Part shown: piece by piece, positions 55,752 through 63,800 of the stretch
Numbering within the stretch: position 1 is the first letter of the stretch
How the letters are laid out: the number at the start of each line of letters is the position of its first letter
Assembly (NCBI RefSeq): GCF_008298015.1
Contig: NZ_VTPX01000010.1
Location: 1 to 64,000, forward strand
Origin: Salinicola corii
GTDB taxonomy: Bacteria > Pseudomonadota > Gammaproteobacteria > Pseudomonadales > Halomonadaceae
Length of the DNA: 64,000 nt
Reading direction: 5' to 3'
The notes under the pieces: generated by a model
Databases searched by the model: none
What the model was told of the DNA's origin: nothing
What the model saw: the letters and a program-made list of their open reading frames with translations, nothing else
Made by a program: the position numbers and the translations under genes

Positions 55752-58703
55752 CTATCGGGCGTCCTTGTCGACGGTAACGATGACACGTACCGCGTCGAGA
55801 CGCAGCGATGCGCTCTCGATGACGGTATCGAGGGCGTGGCGCTCGTCGCTCATTGCTTGCAGTTCGTCGTCGCGAATGGCGCCATTGTGTCGCGACAATG
55901 CCTTGAGCCGAGAGAGTTCCAGGTCCAGCGTTTCCCGCATTTGTCGCTGCGCGCGCTCGACCAGCGTCGGCAGTTCGCGTTGTGCCTCCCGCTCGCCTTC
56001 CACAAGCAGCTTGCGCAACTGGTCGTGACGCGACTTCAGCAGTTCTCTGGCAACGCCTTTCTTGACCCGCTGAAGGTTGCGGGAGAGTCCGCTGAACGTG
56101 ACCTTGTCCGACAGGTTGGCGCCGCTCTCGTCGAGCAGGACGCGAATACCCGTGTCCGGCAGGAAGCGCCCCAGCTGCAGTCGGCGCGGAGCGGGGCAGT
56201 GGGTGCGGTAGATCAGCTCGAGCATCAATCTGCCGCCGGGAATGCTGGGATGCTTGAGCAGGGCGAGTGCGGTGTTGCCGAGGCTGGAGTCGAGCACGCG
56301 CTCCATCACGGTCATGACCAGCGGGTGTTCCCAAGAGAGACGCTGGATGTCGTCGCGTGCCAGCGCCCTTGCGCGCGAGTAGGTGACGGTAAACCCTTCG
56401 TCGCCCTGGGCCAGACCGGGAAGGCTGTCGATCATGTGGGCGCCCGGCGTGAGATGCATCAGTCCGTTGCCGAGATCCCGGCTGTCGACGCCGAAGACAT
56501 CCAGCGCCTGATCGACGTAGCGTGGCAGGGCGCTGTCGTTGTCCTGCTCCACCACCGTGCTGATCACCGCGTCGGCGCGCTCGGGGCGGCACGCATTCCA
56601 CTCCAGCAGCCGGTTGCGACCGGCTTCGCGTTCGGCGAGGCGGGCATCGTTGAAGGTGCGGGTCTCCTCGATCAGGGCGTCCAGGCCGCCGCTGCCCTCC
56701 TGACCGTCGTCGAGGCTCTCGCGCAAGGCGTCGCCGAAAGCCTCGAGTACGTCGCCGCCCGCCGCGTGCGGGGCCTCGAACGCGGCGAGACCATCCCGAT
56801 ACCAGCGCAGCAGTGCTTCGCTGGGGCTGCCCTCGATCACCGGGACGTGAATGTCGATGGGGTGCAGCTGGCCGATGCGGTCGAGTCGTCCGATGCGCTG
56901 CTCCAGTAGATCGGGATGCCACGGCAGGTCGAACATCACCAGATGATGGCAGAACTGGAAGTTGCGTCCCTCGGAACCGATCTCGGAGCAGATCAGCAGT
57001 TGGCAGCCGCTATCGTCGTCGGCGAAGGCGGCGGCGGCGCGATCGCGCTCGACCAGGCTCATCTCTTCATGGAAGACCGGTGCCTGGACGCCGGCGCGCA
57101 CGCGCATCGCCTCGGCCAGATCCACGGCGGTCTGGCGCCGATGGGCGATCACCAGGACCTTCTGCTGGCTGCCCAGGGTCTCGAGCTGGCCGATCAGCCA
57201 TTCGACCCGGGGATCGAATCGCCACCACGGGACCTCATCGTGGTTCGCATCATCGTGCAGGGTGCGGTAGGCCGCTTCGGGATAGAGGCGAGCCTCGTGC
57301 GTACTCAGATCGGCAGCGGTCAGGCGGGCGGCAAAGTGGTCATTGCCCTCGCGCAGCTCCTGGAACTGGTCGCGATAGGCCGATGGCATCGACAACGAGG
57401 CGACGTGGAGGTGGCGCTCGGGAAATCCCCCGACATGGCGCCGGCTGTTACGGAACATGACGCGGCCGGTGCCATGGCGGTCCAGCAGCTGTTCGCGCAG
57501 CTGTCGGCGCGCGCTCTCCCGCTGGCCGGTGTCGCTCTCGCTGTCCAGCAGCGTCTCGAGCAGCGCCCGGCTGTCGCTGTCATCGATGATGGCACCGATG
57601 CGGTCGCGGTCGGCGGCGTTGCCCGGCAGCCGCTCGAGCGCCTCGATCGCCGCCGCCACGGCCGCGTAGCCGGCCTCCTCTTCACGGAAGCGCTCCAGGT
57701 CGTGGTAGCGATCGGGGTCGAGCAGGCGCAGTCGGGCAAAATGGCTCTCCAGTCCCATCTGCTCCGGCGTCGCGGTCAACAGCAGCAGGCCCGCGATACG
57801 CGCCGAGAGTCTCTCGATGCAGGCATAGCCCGGCCCCTCGGCCTGCGGCGACCAGTCGAGGTGGTGTGCCTCGTCGACGATCAGCAGGTCCCACTGGCAC
57901 GCCTCGATCTGGCGCTGACGACGGGGATTGGCGAATAGCCACTCCTGGCTGGCCAGGATGCACTGGCCACTCTCGAAGGGGTTCTCTTCGTCGAATGCCT
58001 CGCTCTGGGCCTCGTCCAGCAGGGTGACCGAAAGCGAGAAGCGGCGCAGCAGTTCGATCAGCCACTGATGGGTCAGGCTGGAGGGCACCAGGATCAGGGC
58101 GCGGTCGACGCGTCCGGTCAACAGCAGGCGATGCAGGATCAGCCCGGCTTCGATGGTCTTGCCCAGCCCGACTTCGTCGGCAAGCAGCACGCGGGGCGCG
58201 TGACGCCGTGACACCTCGTCGGCGATGTACAGCTGGTGCGGGATCAGATCGATACGGGGTCCCGCGAGCCCCAGCGCCGGACTGCGGGCGATACGCTGGT
58301 GGTGATGCAGCGAGCGGTAGCGCAATTCGAACCAGTCGTTGCGATCGACCTGCCCGGTCAGCAGGCGGTCCTGCGCCTGATGGAAACGCATGCTGTCGGA
58401 GAGCTTGGCTTCGCTGAGCGACACGGCTTCGCCGTCGTCGGTCCGGCCATGATAGGTCACGCACCCATCGCGTTCCTCGATGCGTTCGACGGTCAGTTGG
58501 CCGCCGTCGGCGGTATCGATGCGATCGCCGGGCCCGAACACCACCCGGGTCAGTGGGGCTTGGCGGGCGCTATAGGTGCGGGTTTCCTGACTGGCGGTGA
58601 ACAGCACGGTAACGCTGCGTGCGTCAACGGTGAGGATGGTGCCGAGCCCGAGCTCGGTTTCGCCGTCGCTGATCCAACGCTGGCCGGGAGAGAAATCGCT
58701 CAT
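55752..58703 (-). CDS. rapA: RNA polymerase-associated ATPase RapA (HepA)
   Basis: Swi2/Snf2-type ATPase that binds RNA polymerase and promotes its recycling after termination. The 983-aa protein (E. coli 968) begins MSDFSPGQRWISDGETELGL. It has tandem Tudor-like N-terminal domains (about 1-110), Walker A LADEVGLGKTIEAGLIL (K182) and DEAH at 277-280. In the second RecA lobe it has LICSEIGSEGRNFQF and LLEQRIGRLDRIGQ. The start at 58703 removes a non-family extension of 17 residues. It is convergent with the yfcH-type gene. Confidence 0.97.
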   Translation of the reverse strand: MSDFSPGQRWISDGETELGLGTILTVDARSVTVLFTASQETRTYSARQAPLTRVVFGPGDRIDTADGGQLTVERIEERDGCVTYHGRTDDGEAVSLSEAKLSDSMRFHQAQDRLLTGQVDRNDWFELRYRSLHHHQRIARSPALGLAGPRIDLIPHQLYIADEVSRRHAPRVLLADEVGLGKTIEAGLILHRLLLTGRVDRALILVPSSLTHQWLIELLRRFSLSVTLLDEAQSEAFDEENPFESGQCILASQEWLFANPRRQRQIEACQWDLLIVDEAHHLDWSPQAEGPGYACIERLSARIAGLLLLTATPEQMGLESHFARLRLLDPDRYHDLERFREEEAGYAAVAAAIEALERLPGNAADRDRIGAIIDDSDSRALLETLLDSESDTGQRESARRQLREQLLDRHGTGRVMFRNSRRHVGGFPERHLHVASLSMPSAYRDQFQELREGNDHFAARLTAADLSTHEARLYPEAAYRTLHDDANHDEVPWWRFDPRVEWLIGQLETLGSQQKVLVIAHRRQTAVDLAEAMRVRAGVQAPVFHEEMSLVERDRAAAAFADDDSGCQLLICSEIGSEGRNFQFCHHLVMFDLPWHPDLLEQRIGRLDRIGQLHPIDIHVPVIEGSPSEALLRWYRDGLAAFEAPHAAGGDVLEAFGDALRESLDDGQEGSGGLDALIEETRTFNDARLAEREAGRNRLLEWNACRPERADAVISTVVEQDNDSALPRYVDQALDVFGVDSRDLGNGLMHLTPGAHMIDSLPGLAQGDEGFTVTYSRARALARDDIQRLSWEHPLVMTVMERVLDSSLGNTALALLKHPSIPGGRLMLELIYRTHCPAPRRLQLGRFLPDTGIRVLLDESGANLSDKVTFSGLSRNLQRVKKGVARELLKSRHDQLRKLLVEGEREAQRELPTLVERAQRQMRETLDLELSRLKALSRHNGAIRDDELQAMSDERHALDTVIESASLRLDAVRVIVTVDKDAR

Positions 58704-58857
58704 GGTGCCTCGGTCGTGTGTACGCTGCGGGAACGGATCGAATGGGCGACGCATTCTAGCCTAAACCGGGGTCGGCCTTAAGCACTGAAGGATTCGGCAT
58801 GCCTGGTCAATGGCGTTACACTGCGCCGGCGCTCATTCCAGGGCTCGAGGAGGGGGC

Positions 58858-59085
58858 ATGGCGGGGACAAGGCAAAGAGATGGGCTGCGGCGCATCGCGA
58901 TCGCCAGTCAGGCGACAGGTTTCATCCTGATCATCACGCTGGAGACCTTACTGGGGGATGCCGCGAGACCGTGGCAGGGCGCGACGCTTGCAGCGATGCT
59001 GGCGGCCGCCGGCTGGCTGGCGCTGGTCCGGCGCTATCGGCGCAACAAGGAGCGTCGCCGGCGGGAGATGCGCGACGAGGTCTGA
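58858..59085 (+). CDS. Small two-helix membrane protein
   Basis: A 75-aa protein of unknown function. Two hydrophobic helices (about residues 12-33 and 40-58) are followed by a strongly basic tail (RRYRRNKERRRREMRDEV), so the C-terminus should be cytoplasmic. GAGGAGGGGG precedes the ATG at 58858, which I prefer to the start at 58810. No family recognised. Confidence 0.6.
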   Translation: MAGTRQRDGLRRIAIASQATGFILIITLETLLGDAARPWQGATLAAMLAAAGWLALVRRYRRNKERRRREMRDEV

Positions 59086-59129
59086 GCGAGTCTCGTCAGC
59101 GGCCAGGCGGGGGCATGGCCGGCTGCGAT

Positions 59130-59876
59130 TCACATCGGTGGCACGGTACCGTCGAGCCCGACGATTACCGCCTTGGCCTCGATCGGATCCTGGGTGATGT
59201 CTCCGGCGACGAAGACCGCCGCATCCTGCTTGAGATCGTCCATGGAGCCTTTGCTGACCTTCACGGTGGGAGCATCGTGCGGCACGCGAATCTGCTTGCT
59301 GCCATCGCCGTAGTCGACCGTCAGTGTCATCATGCCATCTTCGTCGGCGGCACGGTTTACGGTGCCGTTGGTCATTGTCGAGCCGCTGGAGGCGTCACTC
59401 ATCTTGCCGTCGCCGGTGGAACTGACGGTACCATTGGTCATGGTCGAGCCACTGCCATTGCCGCCCAGCTTTCCATCACCGGATCTGCCCTTGGTGGCGC
59501 CGCGCGGCATATCCCAAGGATAGTCGCCTTCACCGGTGCCTTTCATCGATGCCGGGAAGATCACCATCTCCAGTGCTTTTGCCGGCTGCCCGTCCTCGCC
59601 GGGCACGTTGGCGGTGCCGATGAACGTTCCTTCCTCTATCTGGTCGAGGCTGCTTTTGCTGACGGCGGCGAGTCGGGTGTCGTCGTCGATTATCACCCGG
59701 TGGCTGCTGCCGTCGGTGATGGACTCGACGGTGATGCCGTCGTCGCTGACGGCGGTAATGGTGCCGCGCAGGTTGTTGGGGATGTTCTGTGCCGCCAGGG
59801 CGCTGGCGGCGAAACAGCCGACGGTCAGGCCGAACAACGCCATGCGAAGCGCGCGAGTTGCGGTAATGGCTGGCAT
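59130..59876 (-). CDS. Secreted DUF5666-like protein with internal tandem repeat
   Basis: A 248-aa protein with a clear Sec signal peptide (residues 1 to about 29, ending CFAASALAAQ). After it comes a small-barrel segment (GTITAVSDDGITVESITDG, about 38-110). A Gly/Ser/Thr-rich insert holds two copies of a 22-residue unit (GDGKx8-9GSTMTNGTV, about 133-173). A second segment ends VIVGLDGTVPPM. The ends resemble periplasmic DUF5666-type proteins often mislabelled as metal transporter permeases. It has no transport features. AAGGAG lies upstream of the ATG. Confidence 0.65.
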   Translation of the reverse strand: MPAITATRALRMALFGLTVGCFAASALAAQNIPNNLRGTITAVSDDGITVESITDGSSHRVIIDDDTRLAAVSKSSLDQIEEGTFIGTANVPGEDGQPAKALEMVIFPASMKGTGEGDYPWDMPRGATKGRSGDGKLGGNGSGSTMTNGTVSSTGDGKMSDASSGSTMTNGTVNRAADEDGMMTLTVDYGDGSKQIRVPHDAPTVKVSKGSMDDLKQDAAVFVAGDITQDPIEAKAVIVGLDGTVPPM

Positions 59877-60100
59877 GAGAATCCTTCTCCTTGCGAATCG
59901 TGGGGCGGCTAAGTTTTCTGAGAAAGCCGCTATCTGGAGTTCAGTCGATCGCGAGGAATTGTCAAGCACCCGCGCCCGTGGGGGCATCGCCGCCCAAGCG
60001 ACGCCCCATAGCACGCTGGCGGCTCGGGTGGGCCCGCGAGGCTCGCTCCTCTGGCTGCAGCAATCGCATCGCGGATGCGGGAGGTGAACAAAGGCGGCGT

Positions 60101-60442
60101 TTACTGGGACTCGAGGACCGGCGAGCACTGGTCGAGGGTCTTGTCGAGCTCTGGGGGGCGGCGGTCTTCACGGTCGCCCGGATTGTACTCGCGTTGCATT
60201 TTGCGGACCTCCGCTGCGGAAAAACGCGCCTGCAGGGCTTTGGTGGCGCATTCGCAGTAGCGCTCGACCTTGGGTCCTTCGATGCCACTGGCGGTAATGT
60301 TGGCGCGGCACTGGGCCTGGGACGCTTCGATGGCTTTTGCCGGCCAGGGGGGCGGTGCTTCGCTGTCCTGTGCGCTGGCCTGCGCGAAGGTGACCAAGGT
60401 AAGACAGAGCGTGATGGTGGTGGTGCGAAGCCATGTGGACAT
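60101..60442 (-). CDS. Small secreted protein with four cysteines
   Basis: A 113-aa protein of unknown function. It has a signal peptide (residues 1 to about 24, ending FAQASAQ), then an exported domain with cysteines in QCRAN, YCECATKAL and QCSPV that could form two disulphides. AGGAG precedes the ATG at 60442. No family recognised. It is 224 bp upstream of the DUF5666-like gene on the same strand. Confidence 0.6.
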   Translation of the reverse strand: MSTWLRTTTITLCLTLVTFAQASAQDSEAPPPWPAKAIEASQAQCRANITASGIEGPKVERYCECATKALQARFSAAEVRKMQREYNPGDREDRRPPELDKTLDQCSPVLESQ

Positions 60443-60768
60443 GATGATTCTCCTGGCAGGCATGCCTGTAGCGGGTGGGCCCCTGGCAAGCGCTGGTGGC
60501 GAGAGGTGAGGATTCGGCCCGATACGTTTCCGCAAGGCGCAGGCTTTTCCGGCTCGGCGCCGTGTTATTCAGGCTGGATTCCCTGAGGCTTCCTGGGGGG
60601 ATCCTATATATCCCTCTCCTCTCTCACTTTAGGGAGTGTGACCGCGTTTGCCCATGCTTCTTAGGTGGGGCCAGCGGTCGAGCGCTTCCGCGCGAGACGC
60701 GGCCGGGCGCAAGGGGCGGTGCGCGGAGCGTTGCGGTCGATGCTGGACGGCCACGCCGGGCCAGACGT

Positions 60769-60806
60769 AAAAACGCCCGCCAGGCAGTGCCTGAACGGGC
60801 GTTTTG
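60769..60806 (-). terminator. Terminator of the original tRNA-Pro gene
   Basis: Read on the minus strand, a 10-bp stem AAAACGCCCG / CGGGCGTTTT (60805-60796 / 60779-60770) contains an inner CAGGCA / TGCCTG stem and is followed by a T run. It sits 9 bp beyond the CCA end of the tRNA-Pro remnant, where the tRNA transcript would end. The stretch 60443-60768 has no gene that I can support. Confidence 0.8.
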
Positions 60807-60814
60807 CAATACGG

Positions 60815-60862
60815 TGGTCGGAATAGCAGGATTCGAACCTACGACCTCTGCCTCCCGAAGGC
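60815..60862 (-). other. tRNA-Pro(CGG) 3' fragment: island attachment site
   Basis: On the minus strand this is the 3' part of a tRNA-Pro: half of the anticodon stem, the loop TTCGGGA with anticodon CGG, the 3' stem GGCAG, the T-arm with GGTTCGAATCC, the acceptor strand TATTCCG, discriminator A and CCA. Pairing fails beyond 60862 and no 5' half (which should begin CGGAATA) follows. A tyrosine integrase lies 157 bp away. This is the left attachment site of an island whose intact tRNA-Pro copy should sit at its far end. Confidence 0.85.
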
Positions 60863-60864
60863 CT

Positions 60865-60907
60865 GTGGATAATATAACTTGAGATAACCACAATCTCAAG
60901 TGGATAA
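60865..60907. repeat. Inverted and direct repeats next to the integrase
   Basis: A perfect inverted repeat ACTTGAGAT-N7-ATCTCAAGT (60877-60885 / 60893-60901) is framed by two direct copies of GTGGATAA (60865-60872 and 60900-60907). It lies between the att site and the integrase gene. It is a candidate binding site for integrase arms or for the island's excisionase or repressor. Confidence 0.55.
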
Positions 60908-61018
60908 CTATATCCATTTCAAATCAATACGTTACGTGTCTGCGGTCTTTTCCGGTTGTTGCCCAACTTATCCGGTTTTATCCTCCTCTCAGAACCTATA
61001 CGGAACCTAGAGACGGGC

Positions 61019-62362
61019 ATGGGGAAAACCACGGAAAAGCTGACAACGCGAGCGCTTGATCGCCTGGCGCGCGAGCTGCCGAACAGCGATGAGGTATGGG
61101 ATAGCGAGCTGGGAGGTTATCACGTACGCGCTGGCCAGCGAGGCCTGGCGTTGCGTGTCTCGTACTACAACACGGGAAACAAGCGGCGGGTTCTGACGCT
61201 CGGTAGGTATGGGGAACTGACCGCCGCCCAGGCGCGTGAGTCTGCCCGCGAGACACTCGGGATCGTGGCACGTGGTGGCGATCCCCGAGCAGTGTTGGAG
61301 GAGGCCAAAGCCCAGGCGGTTTACCAACAGCAGCAGACGCTAGGCGTCTACCTCCGGGGTGACTATGCCGATCATCAGCGACGCCGGAAGGATGGCGACG
61401 CAACGCTTAGGCGGATCGAGCGCGATTTTCCCGACTGGCTCAACCGTCCGATGGATGGGCTCGACCGCAGCGACGTCGAGCGCTGGCAATCGAAGATGGA
61501 AACCGGCGACCTGAATGCCGAGCCGCCTGTCCGTGGCCTCGCCTACTCGACACTTTCCCGATCCTATGGGGCGTTGCAGACGCTGCTGAATCACGCCGCT
61601 CACCGTGGGGTGATCCCCTCCAATCCGATTAGCGGCGTTCGCCTCCAAAAGCCAGCGCTCACGGAGGAAGATCTCGAGGAGGACGAGGCGCGGCGCTATC
61701 TGGAGCCCGACGAAGTTGGCCAGTTCTTCGAAGGCTTGGAAGCGTATCAGGAAGAGAAGCGGCGTCGGCGCCGCAACAGCCAAGCCCACGGTAAAGGCTA
61801 CCTGCCGGATCTCGATGGCGTCGCCTACGTCGATCACGTGTCGCCCTGGTTGCTCACCATGTATTACACCGGGTTTCGACCTGGAGATCTCATGGGGTTG
61901 CGGTGGCCGCACATCAATTTCGAGTTCGCGACGATTCGCAAGATCATCGAGAAGACGGCGCACCAGACACCGGAGCCGCAGACGTTCCCGTTATCGGATG
62001 AAGTGCTGGCCGTGTTGAGAGCATGGTGGGAGCAGCAGGGGAAGCCACGGAGCGGCTATGTGTTCCCGTCGCCGACATCGGGGAAGCGATTAGGCAAGAG
62101 TGGCATGCGCGGCCCGTGGAGGAACGTTCGAAAGCTGGGCCGGCTGCATGAAGACCTGGCGCTCTATACGTTGCGCCACAATTTCGCGAGTCAGTTGGTG
62201 ATGGCTGGTGTCGATCTGCTGACGGTGAGCAAGTTGATGGCGCATTCCGATATCCAGACCACCATCAAGTACTACGCTCACCTCCAGCCCGATCATAAGC
62301 GTCAAGCGGTGCAGCTCTTCGCTCAGATCGGGCGTGATAGGGGCGCCCCTCCACAGTCATGA
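61019..62362 (+). CDS. int: Site-specific tyrosine recombinase (island integrase)
   Basis: A 447-aa phage-type integrase. It has an N-terminal DUF4102-like arm-binding region (LTTRALDRLARELPNSDEVW), a SAM-like core-binding domain (about 105-200) and the catalytic domain with R287 (TGFRPGDLMGLRW), K312, R386 in YTLRHNFAS (tyrosine replaces the usual box II histidine, as in many phage integrases), H409 (LMAHSD) and nucleophile Y419 (KYYAHL). The catalytic set looks functional. The ATG at 61019 is chosen over 60956, which extends into the repeat region. It points away from the tRNA fragment. Confidence 0.93.
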   Translation: MGKTTEKLTTRALDRLARELPNSDEVWDSELGGYHVRAGQRGLALRVSYYNTGNKRRVLTLGRYGELTAAQARESARETLGIVARGGDPRAVLEEAKAQAVYQQQQTLGVYLRGDYADHQRRRKDGDATLRRIERDFPDWLNRPMDGLDRSDVERWQSKMETGDLNAEPPVRGLAYSTLSRSYGALQTLLNHAAHRGVIPSNPISGVRLQKPALTEEDLEEDEARRYLEPDEVGQFFEGLEAYQEEKRRRRRNSQAHGKGYLPDLDGVAYVDHVSPWLLTMYYTGFRPGDLMGLRWPHINFEFATIRKIIEKTAHQTPEPQTFPLSDEVLAVLRAWWEQQGKPRSGYVFPSPTSGKRLGKSGMRGPWRNVRKLGRLHEDLALYTLRHNFASQLVMAGVDLLTVSKLMAHSDIQTTIKYYAHLQPDHKRQAVQLFAQIGRDRGAPPQS

Positions 62363-62668
62363 GGCAGCGGCAGCACGATGCATTGCGGCCTCTGCCGTGC
62401 TGGCGTAGCTCTCGCTCGATTCGAGCCACTCATACACGTCCGACAGACGATAGCGGACCTGGTGGCCTCGCTTCACGAAACGCGGCCCGGGGCGGCCCAG
62501 CAGCGTACCGGTACCGCGCGCCTTTCTCGCCGTCGCCGGCATGGCTGGGATCAGCCGCGGGAACACCACGATGTCGGGCAGCTCGATCATCGACGGATCC
62601 ACGCCAGCTTTGACGCGCGCCAGCGCGTCGGCGATTGCCTGATCAGGGTTTGGCTGTGCGGCTCTCAT
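62357..62668 (-). CDS. AlpA-like helix-turn-helix protein (possible excisionase)
   Basis: A 103-aa protein. The C-terminal half reads like an AlpA/excisionase winged helix (LLGRPGPRFVKRGHQVRYRL, then DVYEWLESS). Such proteins bend att DNA or activate integrase genes. It is convergent with int (6-bp overlap of 3' ends). AGGAGG precedes the ATG at 62668. Its start overlaps the stop of the next upstream gene by 4 bp. Confidence 0.7.
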   Translation of the reverse strand: MRAAQPNPDQAIADALARVKAGVDPSMIELPDIVVFPRLIPAMPATARKARGTGTLLGRPGPRFVKRGHQVRYRLSDVYEWLESSESYASTAEAAMHRAAAAS

Positions 62669-62934
62669 GATGCCTCCTTGTTTCTCGCTCTCCAGCGATT
62701 GAATCGGTTCTGAATCAGCCGGAACGTCGCGCTGGCCTGCTGGTTGGTATCGAGTTCGGCGCGGCTGCCGACGCGGCACGCTTTCCGGATCCAGTCGCCG
62801 GCGTCCTGCTCGGTGTGTGTGCCGTCCGGCACGTCCGCGCCGAATCTGACGCGGGCGCGGCGGTCGAGGTAGAGCCGGAACGCCGGATCGCGGCATAGGA
62901 TGCCCGCGGCGCGGGCGTGGGGATTGCCAGCCAT
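62665..62934 (-). CDS. Conserved phage-type hypothetical protein
   Basis: An 89-aa protein beginning MAGNPHARAAGILCRDPAFR, with VPDGTHTEQDAGDWIRKAC and ASATFRLIQNRFNRW. I recognise the pattern from proteobacterial prophages (a small protein with a DGTH motif), but no function is known to me. It overlaps the AlpA-like gene by 4 bp, which implies coupled translation. Confidence 0.7.
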   Translation of the reverse strand: MAGNPHARAAGILCRDPAFRLYLDRRARVRFGADVPDGTHTEQDAGDWIRKACRVGSRAELDTNQQASATFRLIQNRFNRWRARNKEAS

Positions 62935-62945
62935 CGTTCGGCCCC

Positions 62946-63161
62946 TCAGTACTGATACCGGCCCGGCATCGCCGGGCGCGGATCGGTGGTGGTCATGTTT
63001 GTCGTCTCTGACAGATCGCTAGTGTGGATCTCGATCACCTCGATGCGTGGCATGAAGCGAGAAGCCAGCGCGGTTCCGGTCTGAAGAGCGACGCCGATAG
63101 CAAGCGCGAGGATCAGCAAGGCCGCGATATTCGTCAGCCGCTTGATACGTTCACCGAACAT
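62946..63161 (-). CDS. Small single-span membrane protein
   Basis: A 71-aa protein with a basic N-terminus (MFGERIKRLTN) and one membrane helix (about residues 12-33). The 35-residue polar C-terminal tail is probably periplasmic. AGGGGG lies upstream of the ATG at 63161. No family recognised. It overlaps the next upstream zinc-finger gene by 11 bp. Confidence 0.6.
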   Translation of the reverse strand: MFGERIKRLTNIAALLILALAIGVALQTGTALASRFMPRIEVIEIHTSDLSETTNMTTTDPRPAMPGRYQY

Positions 63162-63372
63162 GGCGCCCCCTGGCTTCGCGGATCGACTGGCAGTCGATGC
63201 AAGTGGTCGCCCAGGGCGCCGCCTGTCGACGCTGGGCCGGAATCTCTGCCCCGCAGTCTTCACAGTCGATATCCATCGCGCCGGCGACGGTCACCGGCAG
63301 TTGGTGCCGGGCGAGGGCGTTGGAGAGGTGGCGCTCGATGACAGCACCGGCGTTGTCTGCTGCATCAGCCAT
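63151..63372 (-). CDS. TraR/DksA-type C4 zinc-finger protein
   Basis: A 73-aa protein with C37-x2-C40 (DCEDCGAEIP) and C58-x2-C61 (TCIDCQ), the four-cysteine finger of the phage TraR/DksA group, and a short N-terminal helical stretch. Related small proteins can bind the secondary channel of RNA polymerase. That role here is inference. Confidence 0.78.
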   Translation of the reverse strand: MADAADNAGAVIERHLSNALARHQLPVTVAGAMDIDCEDCGAEIPAQRRQAAPWATTCIDCQSIREARGRHVR

Positions 63373-63559
63373 GGGGGCGCTCCTTCGTTCGCTTTTGCAC
63401 GCTCGGCAACTCGCTGTAGCAGCCTTTACAGGTGCTTCTCAGACCATCCGGCTGGCGACGGTTGCCGTAGAAGAACTCACGGTCTGCAGGGAAGTCCTCT
63501 CCACAGCTCACGCAGATCTTGGTTTTTTCTTCGACGGTGGCGCTCTTGATATCAGCCAT
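63365..63559 (-). CDS. Small four-cysteine zinc-binding phage protein
   Basis: A 64-aa protein with C16-x2-C19 (KICVSCGEDFP) and C44-x2-C47 (STCKGCY) around an aromatic core (REFFYGNRRQPDGLR). This resembles zinc-ribbon or HNH-adjacent fingers common in phage. Function unknown. It overlaps the TraR-like gene by 8 bp. Confidence 0.7.
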   Translation of the reverse strand: MADIKSATVEEKTKICVSCGEDFPADREFFYGNRRQPDGLRSTCKGCYSELPSVQKRTKERPHG

Positions 63560-63788
63560 GGTTCAGCTCCTGGACGCGCTGGCTGTCGCGATACGCACAG
63601 CGGTGATTGACGACGGCCTGGCGCAGGGCTTCCTCGCTGTCGAAGGCGATGACCATGGCGTAGCGGTGGCGGGTCGCGCCGGTGCTGGGCGCCAGCACTT
63701 CGACTTCGCCGGCGTCCTGCAACGTGCCGCGTGGTACCGCCATGTCGACGCCGGTCCAGCGGGGTTTGCTCGTCTTCTGATGAGTCAT
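63552..63788 (-). CDS. Hypothetical phage-island protein
   Basis: A 78-aa soluble protein (MTHQKTSKPRWTGVDMAVPR...) with no recognised family. The central strand-helix RYAMVIAFDSEEALRQAVVN suggests a small alpha/beta fold. An AGGAGACC ribosome site precedes it, and it overlaps the next gene by 8 bp. Confidence 0.6.
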   Translation of the reverse strand: MTHQKTSKPRWTGVDMAVPRGTLQDAGEVEVLAPSTGATRHRYAMVIAFDSEEALRQAVVNHRCAYRDSQRVQELNHG

Positions 63789-63800
63789 ATCGGTCTCCTG

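Noticed and set aside
60815-60890. Complete tRNA-Pro gene
   Set aside because: Pairing stops in the anticodon stem at 60862 and no D-arm or 5' acceptor strand (CGGAATA) follows, so only a 3' fragment is present.
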